Positions 56,748 to 64,000 of a stretch of 64,000 nt of DNA are shown here, in pieces; the stretch's first letter is position 1, and each line of letters starts with the position of its first letter. The notes under the pieces were generated by a model, which ran no database searches, was not told the origin of the DNA, and saw only the letters and a program-made list of their open reading frames with translations. The DNA lies in the NCBI RefSeq assembly GCF_001890765.1, contig NZ_KV878783.1, forward strand, positions 559,028 to 623,027, in the 5' to 3' direction. Position numbers and translations under genes: made by a program. Source of the DNA: Spirulina major PCC 6313. Its GTDB lineage: Bacteria > Cyanobacteriota > Cyanobacteriia > Cyanobacteriales > Spirulinaceae.

Positions 56748-58370
56748 CTAAGTGCTTGGTTGCAATCCCGACCCCACCGGAGCGGTGGTGTTGAGTTTTA
56801 ACTCTGGGTGATCCGCCACAATTTGTTGCATATTCCACTCATTTTTAAACAGCAACACCGGCCGCCCCCACAGATCTTTCACCACCATCGTATTAAACAG
56901 CCGCCCCGCCTTTTCTAAGGCTTCCCAGCCTCCCGTTACCCACCGCGCCACACTGTAGCCCAAGGGTTCGAGGCGTGTTTCAACGTTGTATTCATTGGTC
57001 AGCCGGAACTGGACGACTTCAAATTGCAGTTGCCCCACAGCGGCCAGGATCGGGTCGCGTTTGAATTCGTCGGCGGCGTGCATGATTTGGATCGCGCCTT
57101 CTTCTTGGAGTTCGCTGATCCCTTTGTGGAATTGTTTAAATTTGGAGGGGTTGGGGTTTTTGAGGTAGGCGAAGAGTTCTGGGGAGAAACAGGGGATGCC
57201 TTCGTATTCCAGTTTTTTCCCTTGATAAATGGTGTCGCCGATCGCAAACACTCCCGGATTATTCAAGCCAATCACATCCCCCGGATAGGCCACATCGAGG
57301 GATTCGCGGCCTTGGGCGAAGAGTTTTTGCGGTCGCGACAAGCGCACGGTTTTGCCGGTGCGGGCATGGCTGACGGTCATGTCTTTTTCAAATTTGCCGG
57401 TACAGACGCGAATGAAGGCGACGCGATCGCGGTGCTTCGGGTCCATGTTGGCTTGCAGTTTGAAGACAAAGCCGGTGAAGTCGGGATAGGTGGGATCAAT
57501 TTCCCCTTGGGACGAATGCCGTCCTTCGGGTTTCATGGCGTAGTCGAGGAAGGATTCGAGGAACAGTTGCACGCCGAAATTGGTCATCGCACTGCCGAAA
57601 AATACCGGGGTCATCTTGCCCGCGTGGATCTGTTCGAGGTCAAAATCCGGGGCGATTTCGTCGAGAATTTCGAGGGTTTCTTGCAGGCCGTCGTAAAGAT
57701 CGGGGTCAAGCAGATCCACCAGGCGGGGATCATCGAGGTTCATCGTGGTGTCCGTGGCGGCTTTGCTGCCGTGGGCCTGCCGTTCAAAGAGGTGGATTTT
57801 TTGTTGACGACGATCAAACACGCCTTTGAAGCGATCGCCGCTCCCAATCGGAAAATTCACCGCATAGGTTTGCAACCCCAATTCCTGCTCAATTTCATCG
57901 AGCAATTCCAACGGGTCACGACCGGGGCGATCCATCTTATTCACGAAGGTAAAAATGGGGAGCGATCGCAACTTGCACACTTCAAATAATTTACGGGTCT
58001 GAGGCTCCAACCCCTTCGCCGCATCAATCAACATCACCGCATTATCTGCCGCCGCCAAGGTGCGATAGGTATCTTCACTAAAATCTTGGTGGCCCGGCGT
58101 ATCGAGCAAATTAATCTGATAATCGCTATAGCTGAACTGCAACACCGTTGAGGTGATCGAAATCCCCCGCTGCTGCTCCATTTCCATCCAGTCTGATGTC
58201 ACTTTGCGCTGGGCCCGCCGTGCTTTTACTGACCCCGCCTCGTGAATCGCTCCCCCGTAGAGGAGGAGTTTTTCGGTGAGGGTGGTTTTCCCCGCGTCCG
58301 GGTGGGAAATGATTGCAAAGTTGCGCCGACAATCAACGGCTTGCTGGAGTTCGATATCGAGTTCAGGCAT
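56748..58370 (-). CDS. prfC: Peptide chain release factor 3
   Basis: A 540-residue translational GTPase that removes RF1/RF2 from the ribosome after peptide release. G1 is SHPDAGKTT (residues 22-30), G2/switch I includes [14 protein letters not shown]3 is DTPGHQDF, and G4 is NKMD. The domain order and the C-terminal region ([29 protein letters not shown]) are those of RF3. ATG at 58370. The upstream spacer holds the hairpin array. Confidence 0.96.
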   Translation of the reverse strand: MPELDIELQQAVDCRRNFAIISHPDAGKTTLTEKLLLYGGAIHEAGSVKARRAQRKVTSDWMEMEQQRGISITSTVLQFSYSDYQINLLDTPGHQDFSEDTYRTLAAADNAVMLIDAAKGLEPQTRKLFEVCKLRSLPIFTFVNKMDRPGRDPLELLDEIEQELGLQTYAVNFPIGSGDRFKGVFDRRQQKIHLFERQAHGSKAATDTTMNLDDPRLVDLLDPDLYDGLQETLEILDEIAPDFDLEQIHAGKMTPVFFGSAMTNFGVQLFLESFLDYAMKPEGRHSSQGEIDPTYPDFTGFVFKLQANMDPKHRDRVAFIRVCTGKFEKDMTVSHARTGKTVRLSRPQKLFAQGRESLDVAYPGDVIGLNNPGVFAIGDTIYQGKKLEYEGIPCFSPELFAYLKNPNPSKFKQFHKGISELQEEGAIQIMHAADEFKRDPILAAVGQLQFEVVQFRLTNEYNVETRLEPLGYSVARWVTGGWEALEKAGRLFNTMVVKDLWGRPVLLFKNEWNMQQIVADHPELKLNTTAPVGSGLQPST

Positions 58371-58447
58371 GGGGGGGAGGGAAAAGGATGGAGGCGATGG
58401 GGGTGAATATTAATCGGAATGGGACAGTCCGCCCTACGGCGATCGAT

Positions 58448-58791
58448 CCCCCTAAATCCCCCTTAAAAAGGGGGACTTTGAGCAGCTCCCCCCTTAAAAA
58501 GGGGGACTTTGAGCGGCTCCCCCCTTAAAAAGGGGGACTTTGAGCGGCTCCCCCCTTAAAAAGGGGGACTTTGAGCGGCTCCCCCCTTAAAAAGGGGGAC
58601 TTTGAGCGGCTCCCCTATTTTTAAGGGGGACTTTGAGCGGCTCCCCCCTTAAAAAGGGGAACTTTGAGCGGCTCCCCTTAAGGGGGACTTTGAGCGGCTC
58701 CCCTATTTTTAAGGGGGACTTTGAGCAGCTCCCCTATTTTTAAGGGGGACCTTGAGCGGCTCCCCCCTTTTTAAGGGGGGCTGGGGGGGAT
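58448..58791. repeat. Tandem array of about eleven 31-bp hairpin units
   Basis: Each unit pairs a conserved piece, ACTTTGAGCGGCTC, with a C-run/G-run hairpin of the form CCCCCTTAAAAAGGGGG. Several right-hand units carry the hairpin centre inverted (CCCCTATTTTTAAGGGGG), and one unit is shortened to 26 bp. There are no unique spacers, so this is not a CRISPR array. It lies between the prfC start and the probable petL stop. Confidence 0.9.
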
Positions 58792-58865
58792 CGGCGGGTG
58801 AGTCCTTGAGATTGGTTGATGTATCCGTAGTAGCCGACAAGACTGCGGGGATTCCACCGCAGCAA

Positions 58866-58958
58866 CTAGATCAAGCCGATACCGCGAAAGGCTTTGTATG
58901 AACCGATCGCAATCACCGTGAAGACTGCCAAAATACCGAAATAGACCACAACTGCCAT
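58866..58958 (-). CDS. petL: Cytochrome b6f complex subunit PetL (probable)
   Basis: A 30-residue, single-helix protein: MAVVVYFGILAVFTVIAIGS followed by YKAFRGIGLI. It aligns with PetL over its whole length (conserved Tyr, LAxF, IAxG, A and the final I-x-L-I). PetL is a small stabilising subunit of the b6f complex in the thylakoid. A strong AGGAGAA lies 8 bases before the ATG, which supports the call despite the small size. Other single-helix photosystem subunits are possible. Confidence 0.65.
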   Translation of the reverse strand: MAVVVYFGILAVFTVIAIGSYKAFRGIGLI

Positions 58959-59033
58959 GGGGGGTTCTCCTGCAAAATGAATTACACTAAAGGGCCTGTA
59001 TTTTAAACCGTTTTACGTATTGTACCCGTTCCT

Positions 59034-60140
59034 ATGGCCGCAGTTCTTCGTGTCGATCTTCCTGAAAATGCCTACGATATTGCGATCGCCCCCGGTTCCC
59101 TCCCGGAGATCGGCACGGCTCTCACCCCGTTAGGACTCGGTAAAAAAATCCTCCTCGTTTCCAATCGCATCGTCAATAAATACTACGGCGACACCGTGCG
59201 CGAGTCCCTCACTGCGGCTGGGTTCGAGGTGGTCACCCATTTAATTCCCGTGGGGGAACGCTACAAAACCCTCAACTCGATCCAAAAAATCTACGACAGC
59301 GCCCTAGAGCATCGCTTTGAACGTAATTCCACCTTCCTCGCCCTCGGTGGCGGTGTGATTGGGGATATGACGGGTTTTGCGGCGGCGACATGGTTGCGGG
59401 GTGTTAAGTTTGTGCAGGTTCCCACGACGCTGCTGGCGATGGTGGATGCGTCGGTGGGGGGCAAAACTGGGGTGAACCATCCACGGGGTAAAAACCTGAT
59501 CGGTGCATTCTATCAACCCAAATTGGTCTATATCGATCCCGACGTTTTAGAAACCCTGCCCCCCCGCGAATTTCGAGCGGGGATGGCGGAGGTGATTAAG
59601 TACGGCGTGATTTGGGATGCGAATTTGTTTGCGCAACTGGAAGCGGCGGCACACCTCGATACGGTTCAGACGATCGATCCGGCCCTGCTAGAGACGATTT
59701 TGGTGCGATCGTGTCAAGCGAAGGCGGATGTGGTGCGCCAGGATGAGCGGGAAGGGGGACTGCGGGCGATTCTTAACTATGGTCATACCCTTGGCCACGC
59801 GGTGGAAAGTTTGACGGGGTATAAGGTGATCAACCACGGCGAAGGGGTGGCGATCGGGATGGTGGCGGCAGGTCAGTTGGGGGTGAAGTTGGATCTGTGG
59901 GATACGGCGGCGGCCCAGCGTCAGGATGCATTGATCGCGAAAACGGGACTCCCGACGACGATTCCGGATTTTTTAGCGATCGCAGACCTCGTCAACATTC
60001 TCCAAAACGACAAAAAAGTCCAAGACGGCAACGTCCGGTTCATTCTCCCCACCGCGATCGGAGCCGTCACGATCACCGACCAAGTTCCCGCCGCCACCCT
60101 GAAAACGGTGATCAAAGCCTGTCAATCTGCCATGCCCTAA
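59034..60140 (+). CDS. aroB: 3-dehydroquinate synthase
   Basis: A 368-residue NAD- and metal-dependent enzyme making dehydroquinate, the second step of the shikimate pathway. NAD site: [18 protein letters not shown]. Catalytic and metal-binding segments: [40 protein letters not shown] (Glu ligand), [11 protein letters not shown] and [10 protein letters not shown] (His ligands). ATG at 59034. Followed by pdhA on the same strand after 65 bases. Confidence 0.96.
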   Translation: MAAVLRVDLPENAYDIAIAPGSLPEIGTALTPLGLGKKILLVSNRIVNKYYGDTVRESLTAAGFEVVTHLIPVGERYKTLNSIQKIYDSALEHRFERNSTFLALGGGVIGDMTGFAAATWLRGVKFVQVPTTLLAMVDASVGGKTGVNHPRGKNLIGAFYQPKLVYIDPDVLETLPPREFRAGMAEVIKYGVIWDANLFAQLEAAAHLDTVQTIDPALLETILVRSCQAKADVVRQDEREGGLRAILNYGHTLGHAVESLTGYKVINHGEGVAIGMVAAGQLGVKLDLWDTAAAQRQDALIAKTGLPTTIPDFLAIADLVNILQNDKKVQDGNVRFILPTAIGAVTITDQVPAATLKTVIKACQSAMP

Positions 60141-60205
60141 TCCTTTATAATTAAGCCTGCCTGGATGCTGGCTGCCCCTGTACGACATTCATTAAGGTTC
60201 GCATA

Positions 60206-61264
60206 ATGACAGATAAGACAATCGCCCAATCCGTAGAATCTGAACGCATCGTTCCCCACATTGACACGAGTTCTCTGCCCCTCACCAAAGAAGAAGGGCT
60301 GATGCTTTATGAGGACATGGTGCTGGGTCGCCTGTTCGAGGACAAATGCGCCGAGATGTACTATCGGGGCAGAATGTTCGGCTTCGTCCACCTCTACAAC
60401 GGACAGGAAGCCGTTTCTACGGGAGTGATTCGGGCGATGCGTCGGGATGAAGATTTTGTGTCGAGTACCTACCGCGACCACGTCCACGCCCTCAGCGCAG
60501 GCGTTCCAGCGCGGGAAGTGATGGCGGAACTGTTCGGCAAAGCCACCGGATGCAGCAAAGGCCGGGGCGGCTCGATGCATATGTTTTCCGCTGAACACCG
60601 CTTACTGGGCGGCTACGCCTTCGTCGCCGAAGGGATTCCCGTCGCCACTGGGGCCGCATTCCAATCCAAATATCGCCGCGAAATGATGAATGATCCCAAC
60701 GCCGATCAGGTGACGGCCTGTTTCTTTGGGGATGGGGCGAGTAATAACGGCCAGTTTTTTGAATGTTTGAATATGGCGGCCCTATGGAAATTGCCGATTC
60801 TCTACGTGGTGGAAAATAACAAATGGGCGATCGGCATGGCCCACGATCGCGCCACCTCCCAACCGGAAATCTACAAAAAAGCCAGCGTCTTCAACATGAC
60901 CGGCGTGGAAGTGGACGGCATGGATGTGCTCGCCGTGCGGAAGGTGGCGTTAGAAGCGGTGGAACGCGCCCGCGCTGGGGAAGGCCCCACCCTGATCGAA
61001 GCCCTCACCTATCGTTTCCGGGGTCACTCCCTCGCTGACCCGGACGAACTCCGCGCCGCCCAAGAGAAAGAATTTTGGTTCTCCCGTGACCCGATCAAAC
61101 GTCTGGCGAAAGACCTAGAAGCGCGGGGCTTGGCAACGGCAGCGGAGTTAGAGGCGATCGATGCCAAGGTACAAGCTGAAATTGATGATGCGGTCGAATT
61201 CGCCGAAAGCAGCCCTGAACCCGACCCCGGCGAACTGCGTCGCTACATTTTCGCCGAAGACTAA
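60206..61264 (+). CDS. pdhA: Pyruvate dehydrogenase E1 component, alpha subunit
   Basis: A 352-residue thiamine-diphosphate enzyme subunit that decarboxylates pyruvate for the complex whose E2 gene is at 44458. The ThDP motif runs from [14 protein letters not shown] to [11 protein letters not shown]. The phosphorylation-loop-like region ([15 protein letters not shown]) and [10 protein letters not shown]-type loop ([11 protein letters not shown]) are present. ATG at 60206. A strong terminator follows, so E1 beta is encoded elsewhere, as is usual in cyanobacteria. Confidence 0.95.
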   Translation: MTDKTIAQSVESERIVPHIDTSSLPLTKEEGLMLYEDMVLGRLFEDKCAEMYYRGRMFGFVHLYNGQEAVSTGVIRAMRRDEDFVSSTYRDHVHALSAGVPAREVMAELFGKATGCSKGRGGSMHMFSAEHRLLGGYAFVAEGIPVATGAAFQSKYRREMMNDPNADQVTACFFGDGASNNGQFFECLNMAALWKLPILYVVENNKWAIGMAHDRATSQPEIYKKASVFNMTGVEVDGMDVLAVRKVALEAVERARAGEGPTLIEALTYRFRGHSLADPDELRAAQEKEFWFSRDPIKRLAKDLEARGLATAAELEAIDAKVQAEIDDAVEFAESSPEPDPGELRRYIFAED

Positions 61265-61299
61265 CTGACTGACTCGGCACAATTCACGATTGGGCAATC

Positions 61300-61320
61300 A
61301 AAGGGGCTGCGGCCCCTTTT
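61300..61320 (+). terminator. Intrinsic terminator of pdhA
   Basis: AAAGGGGC, loop TGCG, GCCCCTTTT: an 8-bp stem ending in T residues, 36 bases after the pdhA stop. Confidence 0.8.
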
Positions 61321-61477
61321 GCGTCGGGCGATTCTTAGCCTTGGTCTTCACGAGTTCACGAAACTTAAGTTATGTTTATTAATTGAAACGGCAACCTTCA
61401 GACCGTGTATCCATTCACCCAGGGAATGGCTGATTTAAAGGTTGCCGCTTTTCGCCCCTACTGAATTCAATAGACTT

Positions 61478-61846
61478 GTGACCAACCCGTCCGCCCCTTC
61501 TTCTTTTGCGCAGCGATCGCTTATCATCGTGGTCACCCTTTTGAGTGTGATTCTCTTGGGAGTTGGGCTGTACTTATTTCAAGGGGGAGATCCCTATCTG
61601 CAAAGTGTGTTGCCCTTAAGCGGTGACCCGGAGCGCGGCCATGCCATCTTTGAAATTAATTGCGCAGGCTGCCACGGCGTCTACGCCACTGGTGATGTGG
61701 GGCCCAGTTTAGAAAACCTATCCCGCCACAAGTCCGATCGCATGATCATCCACCAAGTGATTAGCGGCGAAACGCCCCCCATGCCGAAATTTCAACCCAA
61801 ACCCCAGGACATGGCCGATCTCCTCAGCTATCTCAAACGTTTGTAA
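61478..61846 (+). CDS. cytM: Cytochrome cM
   Basis: A 122-residue membrane-anchored monohaem cytochrome. From GTG 61478 there is a short N-terminus, a transmembrane anchor at about 14-34 (SLIIVVTLLSVILLGVGLYLF) and a class I cytochrome c domain with haem motif CAGCH (Cys62, Cys65, His66) and axial Met102 in TPPMPKFQP. The GHAIFEINCAGCHG and MADLLSYLKRL segments match CytM, which affects the balance of respiratory and photosynthetic electron flow. A TTG at 61442 is an alternative start. The stop is 4 bases from the left MITE-like copy. Confidence 0.88.
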   Translation: MTNPSAPSSFAQRSLIIVVTLLSVILLGVGLYLFQGGDPYLQSVLPLSGDPERGHAIFEINCAGCHGVYATGDVGPSLENLSRHKSDRMIIHQVISGETPPMPKFQPKPQDMADLLSYLKRL

Positions 61847-61850
61847 TCAC

Positions 61851-61982
61851 CTAGTGGACTGTCTAGCCTCAGATGGCAAGTAACTTGAAGACTGAGCGAA
61901 GTCGAAGTCTGGTGCTCCGGGGTTCGACTTCGCTCACCCCTCTGGATAACAACTCACCTTTTTAAGCTAGACAAGACACTAG
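61851..61982 (+). mobile_element. 132-bp MITE-like element, left copy
   Basis: Bounded by CTAGTGGACTGTCTAGCCT and its imperfect inverse AAGCTAGACAAGACACTAG. The centre is a long hairpin built on GAGCGAAGTCGAA. It is the reverse complement of the copy at 62892-63023; comparison by eye shows the two as essentially identical. It starts 4 bases after the cytM stop and ends 4 bases before the Uma2 stop codon. No coding capacity. Confidence 0.85.
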
Positions 61983-61986
61983 GGCG

Positions 61987-62712
61987 TTAGGGTGAAAGTT
62001 GATCGGGGTCAATGCCTAGCTCCTGCAACTTTTCCCGGAGGCGATCGCGTTCTGATTGGGCGCGATCGCGTTCTGATTGGGCTTGATCGCGTTCTGATTG
62101 GGCTTGATCGCGTTCTGATTGGGCGCGATCGCGCTCAGCAACAATTTCACTAAAATCTCGAAACCGCTCACCATTGGGATAAAAAATATCGAGTCCATCT
62201 TCAAACAATTCAAACCGAATCTTAAGGAGGGGTGATGTCCAAGGCAAATGGAGAGGGGTGATCAGGGTGCAATCCTCTGCTGCGGTTGAGCGGACAAATC
62301 CCCAAAAGTTATCAGACTTGGGATCATAGAAATACATCTCTAAAACGCCATGTTGAACATAAAACAGTTGCTTGGTGGCCATTTCCTCCCCAGTATTGCT
62401 CGGTGAGAGAATTTCAAAGACCACTTGGGGCGGGATGTTGTCTTCTTCCCACTGCTTGTAACTGCCGCGATCGCCCACTGGACGACCCAACACCACCATG
62501 GCATCAGGGGCTTGGCAGGGGACAGGGGGCTGTTTCACAGGCAGGGGATACCACAACAGATCCCCCGCAACAAACGCGGTCTCCGTCGCCAGAAGATACC
62601 TCAGATTTTCAACTAGCCGCACAATCCAGGCATACTGCACCGTATTTTCTGCCATCGGTTTACCATCGGAATCGGGATACAAGTCTTGGGACGAAAGGGG
62701 CGTTTGAACCAT
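61987..62712 (-). CDS. Uma2 family (DUF820) nuclease-like protein with coiled-coil tail
   Basis: A 241-residue protein. The PD-(D/E)XK-like core is seen in VAGDLLWYPLP, APDAMVVLG (Asp), PQVVFEILSPSN (Glu) and MATKQLFYVQHGVLEMYFY (Lys). These proteins are hugely expanded in cyanobacteria, and their biological role is unknown. The C-terminus is a coiled coil of near-perfect heptads ERDRAQS / ERDQAQS, coded by a 21-bp tandem repeat at about 62045-62131. ATG at 62712 preferred over an upstream extension. The gene is bracketed by two inverted MITE-like copies. Confidence 0.88.
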   Translation of the reverse strand: MVQTPLSSQDLYPDSDGKPMAENTVQYAWIVRLVENLRYLLATETAFVAGDLLWYPLPVKQPPVPCQAPDAMVVLGRPVGDRGSYKQWEEDNIPPQVVFEILSPSNTGEEMATKQLFYVQHGVLEMYFYDPKSDNFWGFVRSTAAEDCTLITPLHLPWTSPLLKIRFELFEDGLDIFYPNGERFRDFSEIVAERDRAQSERDQAQSERDQAQSERDRAQSERDRLREKLQELGIDPDQLSP

Positions 62713-62891
62713 GGGATTCTGTCTACAGTGGTTGCTGTTTACTAGATTAAACGATGGCACTGGAGAATGTGGGTGATGCCTCAACGCCCTGAGAGGATGT
62801 CTGAAATGTGTCACTTTATTGATCTAAATTGATCTAATATGAAATCCTTTGAATCTAGCCCCCGTCAGATCAAACACAAATTTGCCAAAAT

Positions 62892-63023
62892 CTAGTGTCT
62901 TGTCTAGCTTAAAAAGGTGAGTTGTTATCCAGAGGGGTGAGCGAAGTCGAACCCCGGAGCACCAGACTTCGACTTCGCTCAGTCTTCAAGTTACTTGCCA
63001 TCTGAGGCTAGACAGTCCACTAG
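62892..63023 (-). mobile_element. 132-bp MITE-like element, right copy
   Basis: Reverse-complement copy of 61851-61982, with the same CTAGTG...CACTAG ends. Together with the left copy it forms a long inverted repeat around the Uma2 gene. No coding frame. Confidence 0.85.
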
Positions 63024-63100
63024 GCTAATCAAGGCTTGGGATTACATCGATTCATGAAAATACACTCATAGAACAAGCGGATTCCATCTAAATCTAATCT

Positions 63101-63247
63101 GTGTCTACCCAGTATCCCGTTCGCCATGATGCGGAAGTCGAAATCTTCCATCAACACCATCCCTGCACTGGTGCAGATTTGGTTCTTTCCCATCGTTCAC
63201 AGGGGGTTTGCCACACCCTCGCAGCGGGGCGAAAAGCGTTAGGCTAA
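63101..63247 (+). CDS. Very small open reading frame, doubtful
   Basis: GTG at 63101 opens 48 codons (MSTQYPVRHDAEVEIF, then HHPCTGADLVLSHRSQGV) ending at TAA 63247, 37 bases before terC. The composition looks protein-like, with a His/Cys cluster, but there is no clear ribosome site and I recognise no family. It may be the remnant of a larger gene. Confidence 0.3.
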   Translation: MSTQYPVRHDAEVEIFHQHHPCTGADLVLSHRSQGVCHTLAAGRKALG

Positions 63248-63284
63248 ATGAGGAATTTTCTTACCATCTTTTGCTTAATTGTCC

Positions 63285-63974
63285 ATGTTGAATGAATTAG
63301 CGCAGTCTCCTTTTGTCCAGTACCTTCATACCCCGTTTCTGCTGCTGATCCTCGTCATTTTAGAAGCTGTGCTCTCAGCAGATAATGCGGTGGCGCTGGC
63401 TTCCATTGCCCAAGGCTTGGAGAGTCCCCAGGTGCAGCGGCGGGCGCTCAATATTGGCTTGCTGGGGGCCTATGTGTTGCGGATGACACTGATTGTGACG
63501 GCGACCTGGGTGCAGCAGTTTTGGCAGTTTGAATTGATCGGGGCACTGTACTTGCTCTGGCTGGTGTGGCGTTACTATACAGCGGCAGACGCTGAAGGTA
63601 GCACCTCCCATGGTTTTACCTTTGCGTCCCTCTGGCAGGCGATCCCGGTGATTGCTTTGACGGATTTGGCGTTTTCTCTTGATAGTGTGACGACGGCGAT
63701 CGCTGTTTCCGATCAAACCTGGCTGATTGTCACCGGGGGAACCTTGGGGGTGATTGCCCTGCGGTTTTTAACCGAGTTATTTTTACGGTGGTTGCGGGAA
63801 TACCCCCGCCTGGAAGAAGCGGGCTATCTAACCGTGGCGATGGTGGGGACGCGGTTATTGATGCGGGTCATGGTGCCGGGCTTTAATCTGCCGGAGTGGT
63901 TAATGGTGATTGTGATCGCTGCTATTTTTACCTGGGGATTTTCCCGCAAATCGGACATCCGTTATCAAGATTGA
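63285..63974 (+). CDS. TerC family integral membrane protein
   Basis: A 229-residue protein with about seven hydrophobic helices. The signature LEAVLSADNAVALASIA and the second acidic helix LTDLAFSLDSVTTAIAVS match the TerC/Alx family, linked to metal (notably manganese) export and, in plants, thylakoid biogenesis. I use ATG at 63285 (MLNELAQSPFV) rather than TTG 63279. Complete; the last 26 bases of the window hold nothing. Confidence 0.9.
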   Translation: MLNELAQSPFVQYLHTPFLLLILVILEAVLSADNAVALASIAQGLESPQVQRRALNIGLLGAYVLRMTLIVTATWVQQFWQFELIGALYLLWLVWRYYTAADAEGSTSHGFTFASLWQAIPVIALTDLAFSLDSVTTAIAVSDQTWLIVTGGTLGVIALRFLTELFLRWLREYPRLEEAGYLTVAMVGTRLLMRVMVPGFNLPEWLMVIVIAAIFTWGFSRKSDIRYQD

Positions 63975-64000
63975 ACCACCATCACCCGCACCCTCTCCCC

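Noticed and set aside
57024-57989. 321-residue frame opposite prfC
   Set aside because: Antisense shadow of a highly conserved gene with no recognisable motif.
58448-58791. CRISPR-like array
   Set aside because: Units are contiguous with no unique spacers, and no cas gene is near.
61851-61982. tRNA-like GGTTCGA motif
   Set aside because: It belongs to the MITE-like hairpin; no cloverleaf can be drawn around it.

Overview
The window comes from a cyanobacterium. The evidence is the very frequent HIP1 octamer (GCGATCGC), genes typical of oxygenic phototrophs (membrane-anchored cytochrome cM, a WWD-type cytochrome c biogenesis protein, a probable PetL, a plastid-like pyruvate dehydrogenase E2) and several cyanobacteria-specific families (DUF1822, DUF1824, DUF2839, KGK). 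The surface proteins and repeat content suggest a filamentous, possibly Spirulina-like lineage, but no rRNA gene is present to settle this. I found no rRNA, tRNA, CRISPR array or intact transposase.

Positions 1-23000 form a cell-surface and secretion region. On the + strand lie a sigma-70-like regulator cut by the window edge, a DUF1822 protein, a membrane CHAT (caspase-like) protein and an exported beta-sandwich/TPR protein. Facing them on the - strand is a very tight operon: a PEP-CTERM protein, a two-partner-secretion adhesin (TpsA), its outer-membrane transporter (TpsB) and an exported TPR-CHAT protein. Upstream of that operon is a single 3247-codon gene for a giant multidomain protein. 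It combines DUF4114-like, subtilisin, P-domain, Calx-beta, C-type lectin, LysM, DUF4214 and FG-GAP modules.

Positions 23000-34300 are mostly housekeeping genes: pgm, an aldo/keto reductase, DUF1824, ccsA, a KGK protein, tilS, ygfZ, dnaN and hemB. This hemB encodes the plant-like, non-zinc enzyme and has a perfect Fur/Zur-type operator just before its start. A decayed WD40 gene sits on the other side of the operator.

Positions 34350-39381 hold the class Ia ribonucleotide reductase operon nrdA-nrdB and the most striking signal in the window. nrdB is broken into four exons by three group I introns. All three have recognisable P, Q, R and S core elements, an exon-terminal U and an intron-terminal G. 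The third intron carries a GIY-YIG homing endonuclease. One intron sits exactly in front of the codon for the radical tyrosine. Splicing restores an in-frame 353-residue NrdB.

Positions 39700-53800 hold a membrane coiled-coil protein, an Fe-S aldo/keto reductase, a DUF151 nuclease, rpmF, the pdh E2 gene, a WecG-type glycosyltransferase, a pectate-lyase-like PEP-CTERM protein, a second PEP-CTERM protein, a third CHAT protein with a 15-bp tandem repeat, and small conserved proteins. Positions 53900-63974 hold a glycosyltransferase/hydrolase pair, prfC, a hairpin-rich tandem array, probable petL, aroB, pdhA, cytM, a Uma2-family gene flanked by two inverted copies of a 132-bp MITE-like element, and a TerC-family protein.
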